Shown: positions 37,680 to 49,516 of the stretch, piece by piece
Layout: each line of letters opens with the position of its first letter
Numbering within the stretch: position 1 is the stretch's first letter
Assembly (NCBI RefSeq): GCF_002288925.2
Contig: NW_022098072.1
Coordinates: 22,591,329 to 22,655,328, forward strand
DNA from: Delphinapterus leucas
Lineage: Eukaryota; Chordata; Mammalia; Artiodactyla; Monodontidae
Direction of reading: 5' to 3'
DNA length: 64,000 nucleotides
Translations under genes and position numbers: made by a program
The notes under the pieces: model-generated
What the model was told of the DNA's origin: nothing
Databases searched by the model: none
Seen by the model: only the letters and a program-made list of their open reading frames with translations

Positions 37680-37803
37680 GGGAATTCCCTGGTGGTCCAG
37701 TGGTTAGGACTCCGCACTTTCACTGCTGAGGGCCTGGGTTCAATCCCTGGTGAGGGAACTAAGATCCCACAAGCCGCAAGGCACGGCCAAGGAAAAAGAA
37801 AAG
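37680..37803 (+). mobile_element. Older CHR-1-like SINE
   Basis: GGGAATTCCCTGGTGGTCCA, GGACTCCGCACTTTCACTGC, GAACTAAGATCCCACAAGCC and an A-rich tail. Confidence 0.93.
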
Positions 37804-37850
37804 TGTTAGTCTTTGCTAACTGACATTTCTAATGGTCCCTTTCCCCTTTC

Positions 37851-39920
37851 AGCGATCCCTTATACTAGTGCATCTGCCTATCCTGACTGACCTCTGTTGT
37901 GCCCTTCTTGAGAGCTGTTTGAGTAAGAACATTTTTAAAGAATTTTAACCAGCTTTTACAAATTTAGGAAAGTGTAAACCAGAGATTTTGTTTCAATCCT
38001 TCCAACTATATTATAAACACAGGGGCCTCAAATTTGCAGCTAGCACAGCATCAGACACAAAGTAGAATTCAATAAGTTATTATATTGATTATAATTCCTA
38101 CACATTGATAAGTAAAATATAATTTCTCTATGAATGAAAACAGAAAATGTTCCCATTGTCTTGGTCTAGCACTCAGATTATAAGAAAAATAAGAAGGAAA
38201 AGCTAAAAATAGCAAAAAGAACCAAAAAATCACTGAAGAACTGCTTATAATGGTGAAACATCAGAAACAACCTAAATATAAATAGGGAATTTATTTTTAA
38301 AACAATGCCTTGTTGAATTCAGGCAGACTCCTGAATCCAGTTCATGCTGAATAAAGGAATAGCAACCCCAACTGAAGACCAAATTGGTAATCTAGAAAAT
38401 TAAATAAAAGAAATCGTCCAGAATGGAGATGGGAAGGAGTTGAAAATTTTGAGAATGAATTTGAGACAGGGAATATAGTACATAAAAAGGTCAACATTTC
38501 TTAATAAGCATACCTGAAGAAGAGAACAAAAGAGGTAACAGAAGAAGAACTAAATAACAGGAGATAAAAATTGCCCTAAACCAAAGACAAAAGAAAGGGG
38601 CCACTTAAAAGATCCATAAGAAACCGGCAGGATTGGAAATGGGAAGTGAAGGCATGAAGGTAGGAGGAATGCTACTAAAGCTACTGAATACCACCTTTTA
38701 ACTTCTGAAGTTGAAGTTATGTTCATAGATCATCTATTCAAAAAATAAATAATGTGTAAAAGACACAAGAAACAAAGCTAGATAAATGAAGGGGGGAAGA
38801 AAAAAAAGACTTACACTTTCAAGACAGACTTCGGTGAAACTTTAGAATGCACGGATCAAGCGAAAACTCCTAAGAGTTCCACAGAGGAAAAAAACAAGTT
38901 TCCAGAAAGAAACTTCCAATGAGCAACAAGAAATGCCAGAAGCCATGAAGCAATAGTTTTGGGTTCTGAGAAAAAAAATATTCTTAATATAGAATTCTAT
39001 ATTCAGCCAACTATCAATCAAGTATGAGGACAAAAAACACTATCAGACATGCAAGAACTCAGAAAATCTACACATCCTATATGAAAAAGCTACTTAAAAA
39101 GATATCCTCAACTAACCAACAACAAAAAAAGAATCCAAGTAAAACCAACCATGGGATATAAAGAAATCTGCTAGCTGAGTATGACCCAGAAGACTTGAAA
39201 AAAGGGCAAAATAAAGAAGATCCATTGGGCATTAATACCTGGAGGACTGTTTCAAGCAGCACCTATTTGGTACACAAGCCTACATTTCCTTCTCTATGGG
39301 TCTCAATATACTAATTCATTCAGCAATAAATAATTTCATAATCATAATATTTTAAAGCTGCTGAATGGCTTCCAGTGTTCACTTTTTTAAATCAACCCAT
39401 AGACAAAAAGCAATGGATAAACTAGAAAGCTATAAAAATTATACTTTAAAAAAAAAAAAATTATACTTTAAAAATCAGGAGATAGAGAAAAAGAACAGGA
39501 AAAAAATTTGTTACTTTCCTTAACATTCACACGAGGAAGACCACAGATAATATCTGAATTGACAAACCAAGAAAAAGAAATTTAAGTTTATAGCTTAAAG
39601 TCATAAAAGTAATCACCACCAAAAAAATTTAAATAACAAAGATAAAAAATTTGAAGGTTGAGATGGGAAAACAGAAAACAGGGGATAGTGAAATCTCTCA
39701 AAATTGCTCAGCTTTTCTAATGGAAAGTCAACAGAAACTGCCTAAAGTTGATAAATCAAGACAGAATTATACGTATGCTACTTAAAGTTATAATGGTAAG
39801 CAGCAGCAAAACTTAAAACGGAAACAGTTAACACTGGTTATCTCTGAGAAGTGAAGGGGGCTTGGGAGTGGGCAGTGAGAAGGAAGTACTGTTGGAGTTT
39901 TTTAATCATGTGCAACTATT
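37851..39920. other. AT-rich intronic sequence, nothing firmly recognised
   Basis: 38330-39300 has the wording of an old L1/HAL1 5' part (AAAATTTTGAGAATGAATTT; TACCTGAAGAAGAGAAC) but could not be confirmed. A poly(A)-only scar is at 39434-39474. Confidence 0.4.
39434..39474 (+). mobile_element. Second poly(A)-only retrotransposition scar
   Basis: The direct repeat AAAAATTATACTTTAAAA starts at 39434 and again at 39456, separated only by the A-run at 39448-39460. Confidence 0.7.
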
Positions 39921-39931
39921 ATTTGATAAAT

Positions 39932-40254
39932 TTTTATTTATTTATTTATTTTTGGCTGCATTGGGTCTTCATTGCTGCATGCGGGCTTTCTCTAGTTGTG
40001 GCGAGCAGGGGCTACTCTTCATTGCAGTGGCTTCTCTTGTGGCGGAGCACGGGTTCTGGGAGCACAGGCTTCAGCAGTTGTGGCACGACAGCTCGGTAGT
40101 TGTGGCTCGCGGGTTCTAGAGTACAGGCTCATTAGTTGTAGCGCACGGACTTAGTTGCTCTGCAGCATGTGGGCTCTTCCCAGACCAGGGATCGAACCCA
40201 TGTCCCCTGCCTTGGCAGATGGATTTTTAACCACTGCACCACCAGGGAAGTCCA
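39932..40254 (-). mobile_element. Long CHR SINE, minus strand
   Basis: Reversed tail to reversed head CCACCAGGGAAGTCC. The TSD ATTTGATAAAT is at 39921-39931 and 40255-40265. Confidence 0.96.
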
Positions 40255-40499
40255 ATTTGATAAATATTAATAGCATAAAAATAAAAATATTTCCACTTTG
40301 ATACAAATATACTATAAAGATGAAAAGATTGCTGAGAACTTAGTTAATAGAACTTTGGATTTCTAAATTACACAAGCTCAAATTACATATAAATTTCCAG
40401 AAGAAAGGAAGGTCACAAACAGTTTTATAATTTGCACCAAAACCCAAAACAATAGGATTCACTCAGGTTTAAGTCACTCTTAAAATGCAAATATAATTA

Positions 40500-40847
40500 G
40501 GGACTTCCCTGGTGGCGCAGTGGTTAAGAATCCACCTGCCAATACAGGGGACATGGGTTCGATCCCTGGTCCAGGAAGATCCCACATGCCGGGGAGCAAA
40601 TAAGCCCATGTGCCACAACTACTGAGCGTGCGCTCTAAAACCCGCGAACTACAACTACTAAGCCCGCATGTCACAACTGAAGCCTGCACGCCTAGAGCTC
40701 ATGCTCTGCAACAAGAGAAGTCACCGCAGTGTGAAGCCCACGCATCACAAGGAAGAGTAGCCCCCGCTTGCTGCAACTAGAGAAAGCCTGCACGCAGCAA
40801 CAAAGACCCAATGCAGCCAAAAATAAGTTACTTAATTAATTTTTTTT
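40500..40847 (+). mobile_element. Long CHR SINE
   Basis: Complete. The TSD AAATGCAAATATAATT is at 40483-40498 and 40848-40863. Confidence 0.97.
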
Positions 40848-41109
40848 AAATGCAAATATAATTGTAAAAGGGAAAGGGGAAAAGGAAACTAACTTTTGTA
40901 AAAAGCAACAATAGTTTGTGCCTCAAACTGCTTAGGTCTCTCACCAATGAGCTTATTTAACAATCATAACTAAAATAACTTTTCTACAGAAAGATGCAAC
41001 TAACCCACCTATGAAGTGAAAGTTTTACCTTATTTTTCCAGCAGCCATACACTTACCTTTCTGTCCAAATGTAAATATCTACAGATATCTGCAAAAGTTT
41101 GCCATGACA

Positions 41110-41505
41110 GGGCTTTGGTCTGTGATCACAGAACAAAACAAAGTTAGCTGGCCTACCTGGTAATTAAATCCATATGCTGATCACGTTCATCTTAGTAACT
41201 GAGATCAACCACAAAGTCTCATTGAAATAATATTTTTAAATAGAAAATACACAAGTTCAAAGCCTCTGTAAGGAGGGTATATTTTTCCTTTAGAAAGGCT
41301 GACTCAATTAGAAATTAAAAGTATTTTATAAGGACATAAATTATTTGAGGACTTTACAGGTTATTTCTCTTTGACCCATCACCCACTTCTGTATAAGAAC
41401 TCACACCCTCAATAAAAAACTACTGCTGCACACTTGTATCTTGAATTACATCCTGTCCTCTCTCCCGAGATTCTTTTATCCTGCACAATGCATGCTCAAA
41501 ATGGC
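41110..41505 (+). mobile_element. Possible old LTR
   Basis: Has CTGTATAAGAACTC (TATA-like), CAATAAAAAAC (poly(A)-like) and a C/T-rich U5-like end, ordered as in an LTR. No termini or TSD were found. Confidence 0.3.
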
Positions 41506-42249
41506 TATTACAGGAAGTGTTGCACTATCAGCTATTTATAAATGGACAAAAATCTTTAAATAGCTCTGTTAGCTACCTCTTTATGGTTCTAGACCTTAAA
41601 AACTACCTGTTTTCAAAGACATAGTCATGCTGGTAATTCAAAATGTTCAAAGTGTCCTTTTATTTTGGAATCCAAAGCTGCACTAAATTATATAGTCACA
41701 ATATCACAAGATAACAAACAAGCTGATCTTTAAAAACACATTAGTCGAACACTCTTAGTCTAATCATTTACCACCAAGAAAATTCCAAATTGCAATATAT
41801 TGCCTTCAAGCCTTCTATATTGATGTCTAATCCACACTACACTACTTCAGAATTTTGCAAAAGACACAATTTAACATCACATATTAACTTTTTATCCAGT
41901 ATATCCAGTTCAAAAATATAGTACACAAAAGTAAAAATTCTTAATTCATCAATATTGATATCCATTGTACTGAAAAAAAAGAACCCTTTCCATTGATCTA
42001 CTTTTTTCCTATCTAAAACTGACATGTCTTTCCCATGCTGCTAAAACAGTAACTTGCATTTCCTATGCAAACTAATAATTTAGAACTCATTTTGTATGTA
42101 TTAATAATTATTATTTTTAAAGCCTTAACATTTCTCTTCCTTATTCTCAGCCCTCCTGTCTCCAGTCTTTAGAGATTTATATCGGATACATCACCATATT
42201 TGCAGATCATTTCAAGGCATTGCTTCCAAAAGTAAGCAGCTTTTAGAAA
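41506..42249. other. AT-rich intronic sequence, nothing recognised
   Basis: No repeat family or frame was recognised. Confidence 0.5.
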
Positions 42250-42625
42250 CTTAACTTACAGCGATAATAATATGCACAAAATACTGTACCTACTAAGGAT
42301 ATTCACCACAGTGTACTTGCAAAAGACTGGAGACAGCCTAAATGTCCATGAAGAGGGATAGTTAAATGTATGTAAGTCAATACAATGTAATATAATGAAA
42401 CTATTATAAGGAACTAGGCATCTCTGTACATAAGATATGTAATGATCTTCAAGGTTATATACAAAGTTAAAAAATATACAGCAGGAACAGTACAGCACCC
42501 TACCATTTATCATTAAACACACACACCTCCGAGAAAATCTCTCTAAAAAGGAAAACCAAGAATGGTTGCCTCTAGAAAGGGAAAAGGGTGACTGGGAAAG
42601 GGAAGGCTTACAGTACGTTGTATAA
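42250..42625 (+). mobile_element. HAL1/L1 relic
   Basis: TGCAAAAGACTGGAGACAGC, CTAAATGTCCATGAAGAG and AATGGTTGCCTCTAGAAAG match the 3' part of HAL1/L1M elements. Confidence 0.6.
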
Positions 42626-42900
42626 TCTTTTTTTTTTTTTTTTTTTTTGCCATTGAAGAATTTATTGAAGCATCAGAATACTCGGAACAAACACATTGAA
42701 TGTATCACAAATTGCAGATTTGGCAAAACATGGAGGGTGGCAACCAGATTATATAAGCTTTTTTATGCACACACATTTACTACTTACTAAACACATATGC
42801 TCTTTTTGTAAAATGAAATACTTTTTTTTGAATAGTAATCAAATATCCTTGATAGATTCCATTCACAAATTGACAGCTTTTCAGTTCAAGTATTAGTTTG
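42626..42900 (-). pseudogene. Possible processed retrocopy (3' UTR only), parent unknown
   Basis: A T-run (about 42627-42648) is followed on the minus strand by AATAAA (reversed TTTATT at 42660-42665) at about the correct spacing for a poly(A) signal. The sequence beyond has no SINE or L1 resemblance. No TSD and no coding part were found. Confidence 0.4.
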
Positions 42901-43035
42901 CTTTATCAAACTACTTCAGCCTCAAATTTTCTATTACTTGAAAGAAAAAATACAAACTTTCCTATTTCATTTGTCCACACCATCAGTTATACATTTTTAT
43001 TAAAAGGTCACTTCATGGATTTACGAATTGTGTTG

Positions 43036-43204
43036 CTAAGCCACTTGTTCCAAAAAACTCTAAACCTGAGAAGTCCAATATCACAGCTACTAGCCAGTTT
43101 CTCGGTCACACTAACTGCATTTCTTGAGCCACACGTGGCTAGTGGCTGCCATACTGGACAGCACAGATGCATTTTCATCATTGCAGAAAGTCCTACTGGA
43201 CATC
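43036..43204 (-). mobile_element. hAT-type (MER) MITE relic
   Basis: GAGCCACACGTGGCTAGTGG, CATACTGGACAGCACAGATG and CATTGCAGAAAGTCCTACTG match a common non-autonomous hAT element. The orientation is a guess. Confidence 0.65.
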
Positions 43205-43450
43205 ACTGCACTAGGCTAAGGGCTGGCAAACTAAAGCCTGTGAGCCAAATACAGCCCACCACCTTTTTTTTTTTTTTCCTCCTGGAACACATTCTAATTT
43301 GTATTCATTTATACATTGTCTGTGGATACTTTGGCACTACTATGACAGATTCAAGTAATTGTGACAGAGATGGTAGGTATGGCCCACAAAACCTGAAATA
43401 TTTCGTTTCTGCCTCTTTACAGAAAAAGTTTGTCAGCCAGTGCTCTAGAC
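43205..43450 (+). mobile_element. hAT-type (MER) relic, same family as 24250
   Basis: GGGCTGGCAAACTAAAGCCT, TGAGCCAAATACAGCCCACC, a T-run and TTTACAGAAAAAGTTTGTCA. The open frame through this stretch is not a gene. Confidence 0.7.
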
Positions 43451-46400
43451 AATCAGATTTCATTGAAAAGAACATTCCCCTGGGCTCCAAAAACAAAGTT
43501 CTGAAGGCTTGCAGTGCATAAAGAACTAATTAAACAAGCTGATGTCCACTTGATTTACTAAGTGATAAAAGTACTTAGGTTTTTTTTAACATGAGTCCAT
43601 AATACCAGAAAATTTCCTAAAATATGTTTGAATGCTGACGTTTTCTAAGCATCTCTATAACATCGCTAGTAAAAGCACACAGAAGACAGATTACTACAGT
43701 CTAGCAATTTTAGAAGAACTGGCCTAAGAAGAAAAAAAAGTGCTTAATAATTCAAAAAATTACCCGTGTTACTTATCAAACTATTACAAGAAATGTATCA
43801 ACTGTCTTGAAAAGCAGCACATTATTTCTTACAGAAAAAATTACACTAGACCTAGTTAATGTTACCTAAATATTTACATTGAACTGCGTATCTCATGTAG
43901 CATCCCCATATTTCAGGCTTTCAAAACAATTACTGAAAACACCAGTTAAGTATGTCTACCAGAACAAATATATATATGTTTTCCAATTTAGGGCAATTTT
44001 TTTTTTAATACAATTTTTGAGTGTGCTTACATACCCAACCCTGTACAAGTTGCTGGAAACAGGATGATGATGATCCATTTGTAGTTAACAGTTTATGGAG
44101 CAGACTAGTATCACAGTGATATTACACACATAAGAACAAGAGGGGCAGAAGCACAGATAATGAGTACACTGGGTAACTAAGGGAAGACTTCTAGAAGAAA
44201 AGCTATTTGAATTGGGTATTGAAGTAGGAGCAGGACTTTCCCAGGTTTGTGGGAGGGGGAAGGAAGAAAGGAATGGCAGAGCAACACCATTCTGGTTTGA
44301 GTGCAGAAAAAGAAAATGAGACATGAAAAGGACTTAGCAAATCCTAGGAAAAAAATGAGCAGTTGAATGCTACAGAAGCATATGGCTTGAACACACTGGG
44401 AAAAAAGGAGGGAGGTGGTGGCAGGCGTAAAGGCTGTAAAGACTAAAGACTTTAAGATCCAAATGCAAATGGCTTTACACGCCAAACTAGGGAATTAAGA
44501 TCTGATGTAACCATATGAGCCACAGAGAATATACAGCTTTACAAGAAGAGATATGACATGATTGATTTTATTTTGTTAACACTGGCAGCAACTTGGATCT
44601 TGGACTACAGTGAGGGAAGACTAATGGCAGAGACCAATTTGGCTATTACGCAAATCAGAGATGATGGCCGAAAGTAATGAGACTGAAGATGAAGAGAAGC
44701 CAGATAAACAGAAGCAACTGCATGTGGTAGAATCTCCAGGCCTGAACTCCTACGTTTTTAAAATGCCCCTGATATGGGATACTTTCCCTTTTCCATATTT
44801 TTCGGTACAGATGTAGTACCCTTTGCATGGAAGAAGTTTATACAATAAGATTGTCAAAAGTGGAAGCAATGTGGTCTTTTTTGTTTTTTTTCCCAAGGTA
44901 TTAGGAGGGAAAACACATTAGGAAATACAAGAGCTCAAGAGTCAAGAGATCTGGATTACAGGCTTGTCTTTGCCAAGACTATGGGCATGACAACCTCTAA
45001 AAGCTCTGGTTTTCTAATTTGTAAAAAGAAGAAATTAGACTAGATGATCTGAAACTCTTGAAAGCTCTAAAATACTATGATCACAGTGATACATCTTTAA
45101 TCTTTGGGAGGTCTCCAAAAAAATGCAAATACAATTATCTATTCTAACTACAAACAAAATGTGAAAAACCCGTTAAAAACATACTACATTTATTGTGAAG
45201 GATTCATGACAGACATTAAAACATGTAGTTACCAACTACTTCTCATCTGAAACCCTAAGGCAAAACTGAAACTCAGTAAGATAACTCTGTCAGCCATTTC
45301 ACTTTCAATTACTATATTTCAAAATAACTCCAAAAAGCAGCATTCTTTTATTGGAGTGGTTCAAAAGACTAAATGAATGTCTGCAAAGTTGAATGGTAGT
45401 ATTGTTGGGTACAACAGTGTTCAGACATAACACTAGTCTATGGAATCATGTTTGCCTGAACCTCTTATTCACAAAAGAACTTTTTAACAATATTCCTTTA
45501 TCAATCAAAACAAGAAGTGTTTCAAACTTGATAAATATGGTCTTGAGATTTGTAACCATACTGTTATGTGACTTTTTCCTAATGTTGAAAACTGGATTAC
45601 AAATTCTTGCTCATAAAAAGTCTAGAAATATTCTAAACTGGTTTCTCTTCAAGAATAACTTCTAAGCCTGATTTTTTATTTAAAAAAAAAAAGGATAGCT
45701 GGGTCAAAAGACCCCCTTCCTTCAAAACAAAAAGATGGAACAAATAACATTGCTATTAAAGGTGAAAAACCCAGATGTAAATCTTGCATTTCCAGTCCAT
45801 TATAAATTTATGTAGCATAATTAATACAGCCTAAGTTAAAGTCATATTTCAAGGGAAACAATATTCTAAGGTTCTGTGAACTCTAGTATTAAACTATAAG
45901 CAGAGGCTTTTCTAATGATGTTTTATGTTACATTACTTCTTCCAGTGTTTCTTCTAGAGACCTGAACAATTTGGGGATTATATGCTACATTACATACACC
46001 AGAATAGTTCCTCTTTAAGGTACTCACGTGATTTCTCTCTTGCTCCCTAAAATAGCATTATACATCTGAGTTAACCAAAATAAATTCTGGAAAGAGCTAC
46101 ACTGTAATTTACTATGATCTGAGTGTAAAATCCTTTACTATGCGAATCTGTATCAGTTTAGAACCATCACTAAAAACTTTCTGTTCTTTCAAATCACCGG
46201 TATCAATGAACATAAAACTAATCCTGCTACCAACCCACAAGAGACGTGGGTGTTTACTATAAAGCCTTAAATCTCAACTAGACTCTTGGTCCAAGAAAAA
46301 AAAACTTTATACTGATTTTTCTTATTAGTGATTTAAAGTAATGCTTTCAGATCCTGAAAGTTTTTTTTAAAAGCATATATTTTGAAGATATACAAACTGA

Positions 46401-47031
46401 TCTTACTCTACTAAAGAAGCTTTATTAATTCTAATTAAACAAATTTCACTCAAGAAGGAAGTGTATTCAAATCAAGAATTTTGTTAGAGGGGAAAATATT
46501 CAAAGAACAAATATAAGCGGGAATTAAATTATCTGTTCTTTGTTGTAGCCCGTGCTATCCAAATACAATTCAGAAGCAGAATTTAGCTTTTCTTAAAAGC
46601 TGCTTGCTTAAAAAAAAAAAAAAAAAAACTTTTTTTAAAAACAGAATTAAAATACATTTTTAAAATTCCAGTCCAAATATATTATAAAGTTAGCATGAGG
46701 AGTATGAAAAACACCGCCTCTGATTTGTTTTGTAATGCCAGTGCCGAAATAGGAAAGCTAGATGTGCTTTCTCCAAATATATCTGATAAGATTCCCACAG
46801 GAACACCAATATAACAAGTAGAGTGTATATTCCAAAGACAAAACACAAGTTAATTATAGTACTTCACATTGCAAGACATTCATCCAAGGACACCTGGCAA
46901 TTAACTAAGGAATTATGAGAAAAGTTTACAAACAACTGAGTACTATGGGGTCCGTTCACTTACAAGAAGAGAAAAAATTATTTGCAATAATAATAATCCT
47001 TTACACTTGTAAAGTACCTTGTAGTTTTCAC
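43451..47031. other. AT-rich intronic sequence with one old repeat
   Basis: 44160-44740 is another copy of the unnamed old repeat seen near 6000. 44930-45080 is possibly MIR (TAGACTAGATGATCTGAAAC). The remainder is unrecognised, with A/T homopolymers near 46610. Confidence 0.4.
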
Positions 47032-47066
47032 CATGCGCGCGCACGCGCGCGCGCACACATACACAA
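47032..47066. repeat. Alternating CG/CA tract (Z-DNA-prone)
   Basis: An uninterrupted alternating pyrimidine-purine run, CATGCGCGCGCACGCGCG and onward into ACACATACAC. It lies in intron 1, about 1.3 kb downstream of exon 1. Confidence 0.9.
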
Positions 47067-47579
47067 ATCCCCCTACCTACTTTGGTCCTAGAGTTCATCA
47101 ATCAACCCAGAGAGTGTGCAGAACGATAAGCAGCACTTCAGGTCTTACTAATATCACTGTGGCTGATATTCAATTCATTCAGAAACGTTTCGCTACGATC
47201 CTAAAAACTCATCCACATAGTTTGATCGTCTTTAAAGTTTAAGCGGGATACGCAGATGTTCCCGGGCTCCCTAACTCTGGGGAAGGGGAACTCTTGCCAG
47301 GATGGGCCCTGAGGTGACGAATAGTTTTAACCCACCCTTCGCAGGCAGAGAACTGGTTCCACCTGTCCTGGATTACGAGCCGTGTGCCCTCCAGTACGAA
47401 GAATAGGCATTCTCAATACAACGTCCAGCTCTCCTTCTCCTATGAGAACAATCAGTAAGGGCTTCCTAAGGGGTTCCTACGATTCTCCCTTAACTCCCAG
47501 GAAGACAAAGGTTCAGGCCCAGCTCTGTGTTACTCGAATTCCGTTCTGGATAATCTAGGTGCCCCATAAACCTCAGCAC
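47067..47579. other. Intronic sequence next to the CpG island, unique
   Basis: No repeats. GC content rises toward the island. Nothing specific was recognised. Confidence 0.5.
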
Positions 47580-48361
47580 GCAGTCATTTGGCAGAGGATG
47601 GAGGGGAGGACCTAAGAATACCCAAGGTGCGGGGAAAGGAGCTACCAGGGCAAACTCTGAAGTTCTGCGAGCAAAACGCGGTTAATCTCTCAGAAGGTCC
47701 TACATTCGAGGGAAGGTGCGGAACTGAGAACGTGAGAAATCGAAATCGGATGCAGGCGAAGCGGCGTGGAGAAGTGGCCGGGTATACGACTGGGACTGAG
47801 GGACTGCGCGGAGGGGCCATCGGGTTGGCTGGCCCCAAGGGCGAAGGTGCCCAACAGCTCAGATCCGTGAGGCTGGCGAGGATCCAGACGCACGGCCGGC
47901 CGACGGACTCCTCGGCTAGGTTTCAAACCGCCGCCCCCGGGAGGCGCTCAGCCGATTGGAAGTTCCACCACGACCGTCACCAGCCCAAGGCCGGAGCGGC
48001 AACTCCTCGGCGGAGCTCTCCCAGCCCTCCGCGTCTCCCCTGGAGACCAGACACCCACAAACTCCACCTCCCACCGAGGTCCCAACTCGAGTCCCGCCGC
48101 CAGCTCCATGCACGCGGAGGGCGCCCCGCAGGACCGGACCTACGCCCCCCGACCGGGCTGCGCCGTGGGAGTTCAAGGGGTGCGACGGGCCCGCGCGGGG
48201 GGCGAGCAGAACCCACGTCCCTCAGAGTCTGCCCCGGGACGCGGCCCCGCGACCACCTCCGCCTCGCCCCCCGGGCACGGCCCGACCCGGCTCCGACCCA
48301 CCCATCCCGCGCGGTCGCGGGCAGAGCTAGGACCCGAGCAAGCCTACTCCCCCCGCCCCTG

Positions 48362-48740
<379 letters not shown>

Positions 48741-48837
48741 CCTCCCCCCTTCATTTCCTTGTTTTGGAACCTGGTGGGCCGCGCCGCGGCTTCCTCGAGC
48801 TCATTAACGAACCAGCCCGCCCGCCCCGAGATCGCGG

Positions 48838-48860
48838 AGACTCCTGGGAAATGTAGTTCC
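48838..48860 (-). promoter_or_regulatory. ZNF143 (Staf)-like binding site
   Basis: The minus strand reads GGAACTACATTTCCCAGGAG, close to the ACTACAA-TTCCCA core of the ZNF143/SBS motif, which is common in CpG-island promoters. It lies about 350 bp upstream of the CDK19 ATG. Confidence 0.7.
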
Positions 48861-48896
48861 TCGGGCCTCAGGAATGGCTTGAGTTTTGAGGCTGAA

Positions 48897-48919
48897 GGAA
48901 ATACAACTCCCAGGCTGCC
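48897..48919 (+). promoter_or_regulatory. Second ZNF143 (Staf)-like binding site, opposite orientation
   Basis: The plus strand reads AATACAACTCCCAGGCTGCC, a near match to the same motif. It lies about 37 bp from the minus-strand copy, so the two sites diverge. Confidence 0.6.
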
Positions 48920-48953
48920 GTGGGCCACTACAGCCCCACCTTCACAAGGCGTG

Positions 48954-48968
48954 CACGCCTGCGCACTG
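48954..48968 (+). promoter_or_regulatory. NRF1-like site
   Basis: The sequence CGCCTGCGCACTGAG contains TGCGCA, half of the NRF1 palindrome, at the outer edge of the CpG island. It is a partial match only. Confidence 0.35.
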
Positions 48969-49263
48969 AGACCGCCCTCCCTCAGGTAGCGTTGGACTAC
49001 CACCAGCTCTTGTTAAGGTAGAAAGCGCAAAGTTGTGCTGTGCTTTCTGCGAGTTTGTGGGAGCTGGTGGAAAGAAGGCGCTTGTTCTGGTGCAAGGAAG
49101 GTACTCTATTATAATTGCCCCCGTGCGAGAAGGAGAGTGGAAAGTGTTTAACAAGCGCCCTTGCCCAGGAACTTTGCCCCAGTGGTTTACGAGGGAAGGA
49201 CTGTGGTTAGGGCAGTTGTACTGAAGATTGTTGTTTGTTTTTTTGTAGCAATTGTCCCGCCTC

Positions 49264-49516
49264 TTACCCCGCCCCCATCCAACCGCTCATTGGCGGAGAA
49301 GAGAGAATGACGTCCTCGTTGGTGCGTGGGTATCCCCAGGCTTTGGCTTCTTTCCGACTCTTGATTGGTAATTGGATGTGCTAGGCTCTTCCTGATAGGA
49401 TAATCTTTTTTCTTTACGATGCAAAAACCGTATTTCAAAAGCTGAACATTCAGCGGTTTCCTACTTCTAGCATCGGCCAGAGAACATGTAACTTCTGCGC
49501 CCTAGTCAGCCAATCA
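49264..49516. promoter_or_regulatory. Outer promoter-like cluster: GC box, CRE-like site and four CCAAT boxes
   Basis: Contains a GC box CCCCGCCCCC (49267-49276), ATTGG as CCAAT on the minus strand at 49289-49293, TGACGTCC (49308-49315), two more ATTGG at 49364-49368 and 49371-49375, and a plus-strand CCAAT at 49510-49514. Sp1, CREB/ATF and NF-Y are the usual binders of these motifs. The block lies 750-1000 bp upstream of the CDK19 ATG. It may be an upstream part of the CDK19 promoter or a separate divergent promoter. No exon could be assigned to it. Confidence 0.5.

Larger units (their letters stand above)
31099..37850 (+). pseudogene. Decayed class I ERV internal region
   Basis: A stretch of non-functional retroviral relics downstream of the primer-binding site. 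It includes a protease-like motif near 32880-32960, a Gag-like fragment at 33468-33690 and an Env TM-like fragment at 36893-37640. Three CHR SINEs interrupt it (32005, 32325, 36150) and a fourth sits at 37680. Every frame carries stops, no reverse transcriptase was recognised and no matching 3' LTR was found. Fragments from more than one provirus may be mixed. Confidence 0.65.

Noticed and set aside
42898..43521. 207-codon plus-strand frame
   Set aside because: It runs through two hAT-type repeat relics and a T-run, with no protein domain.
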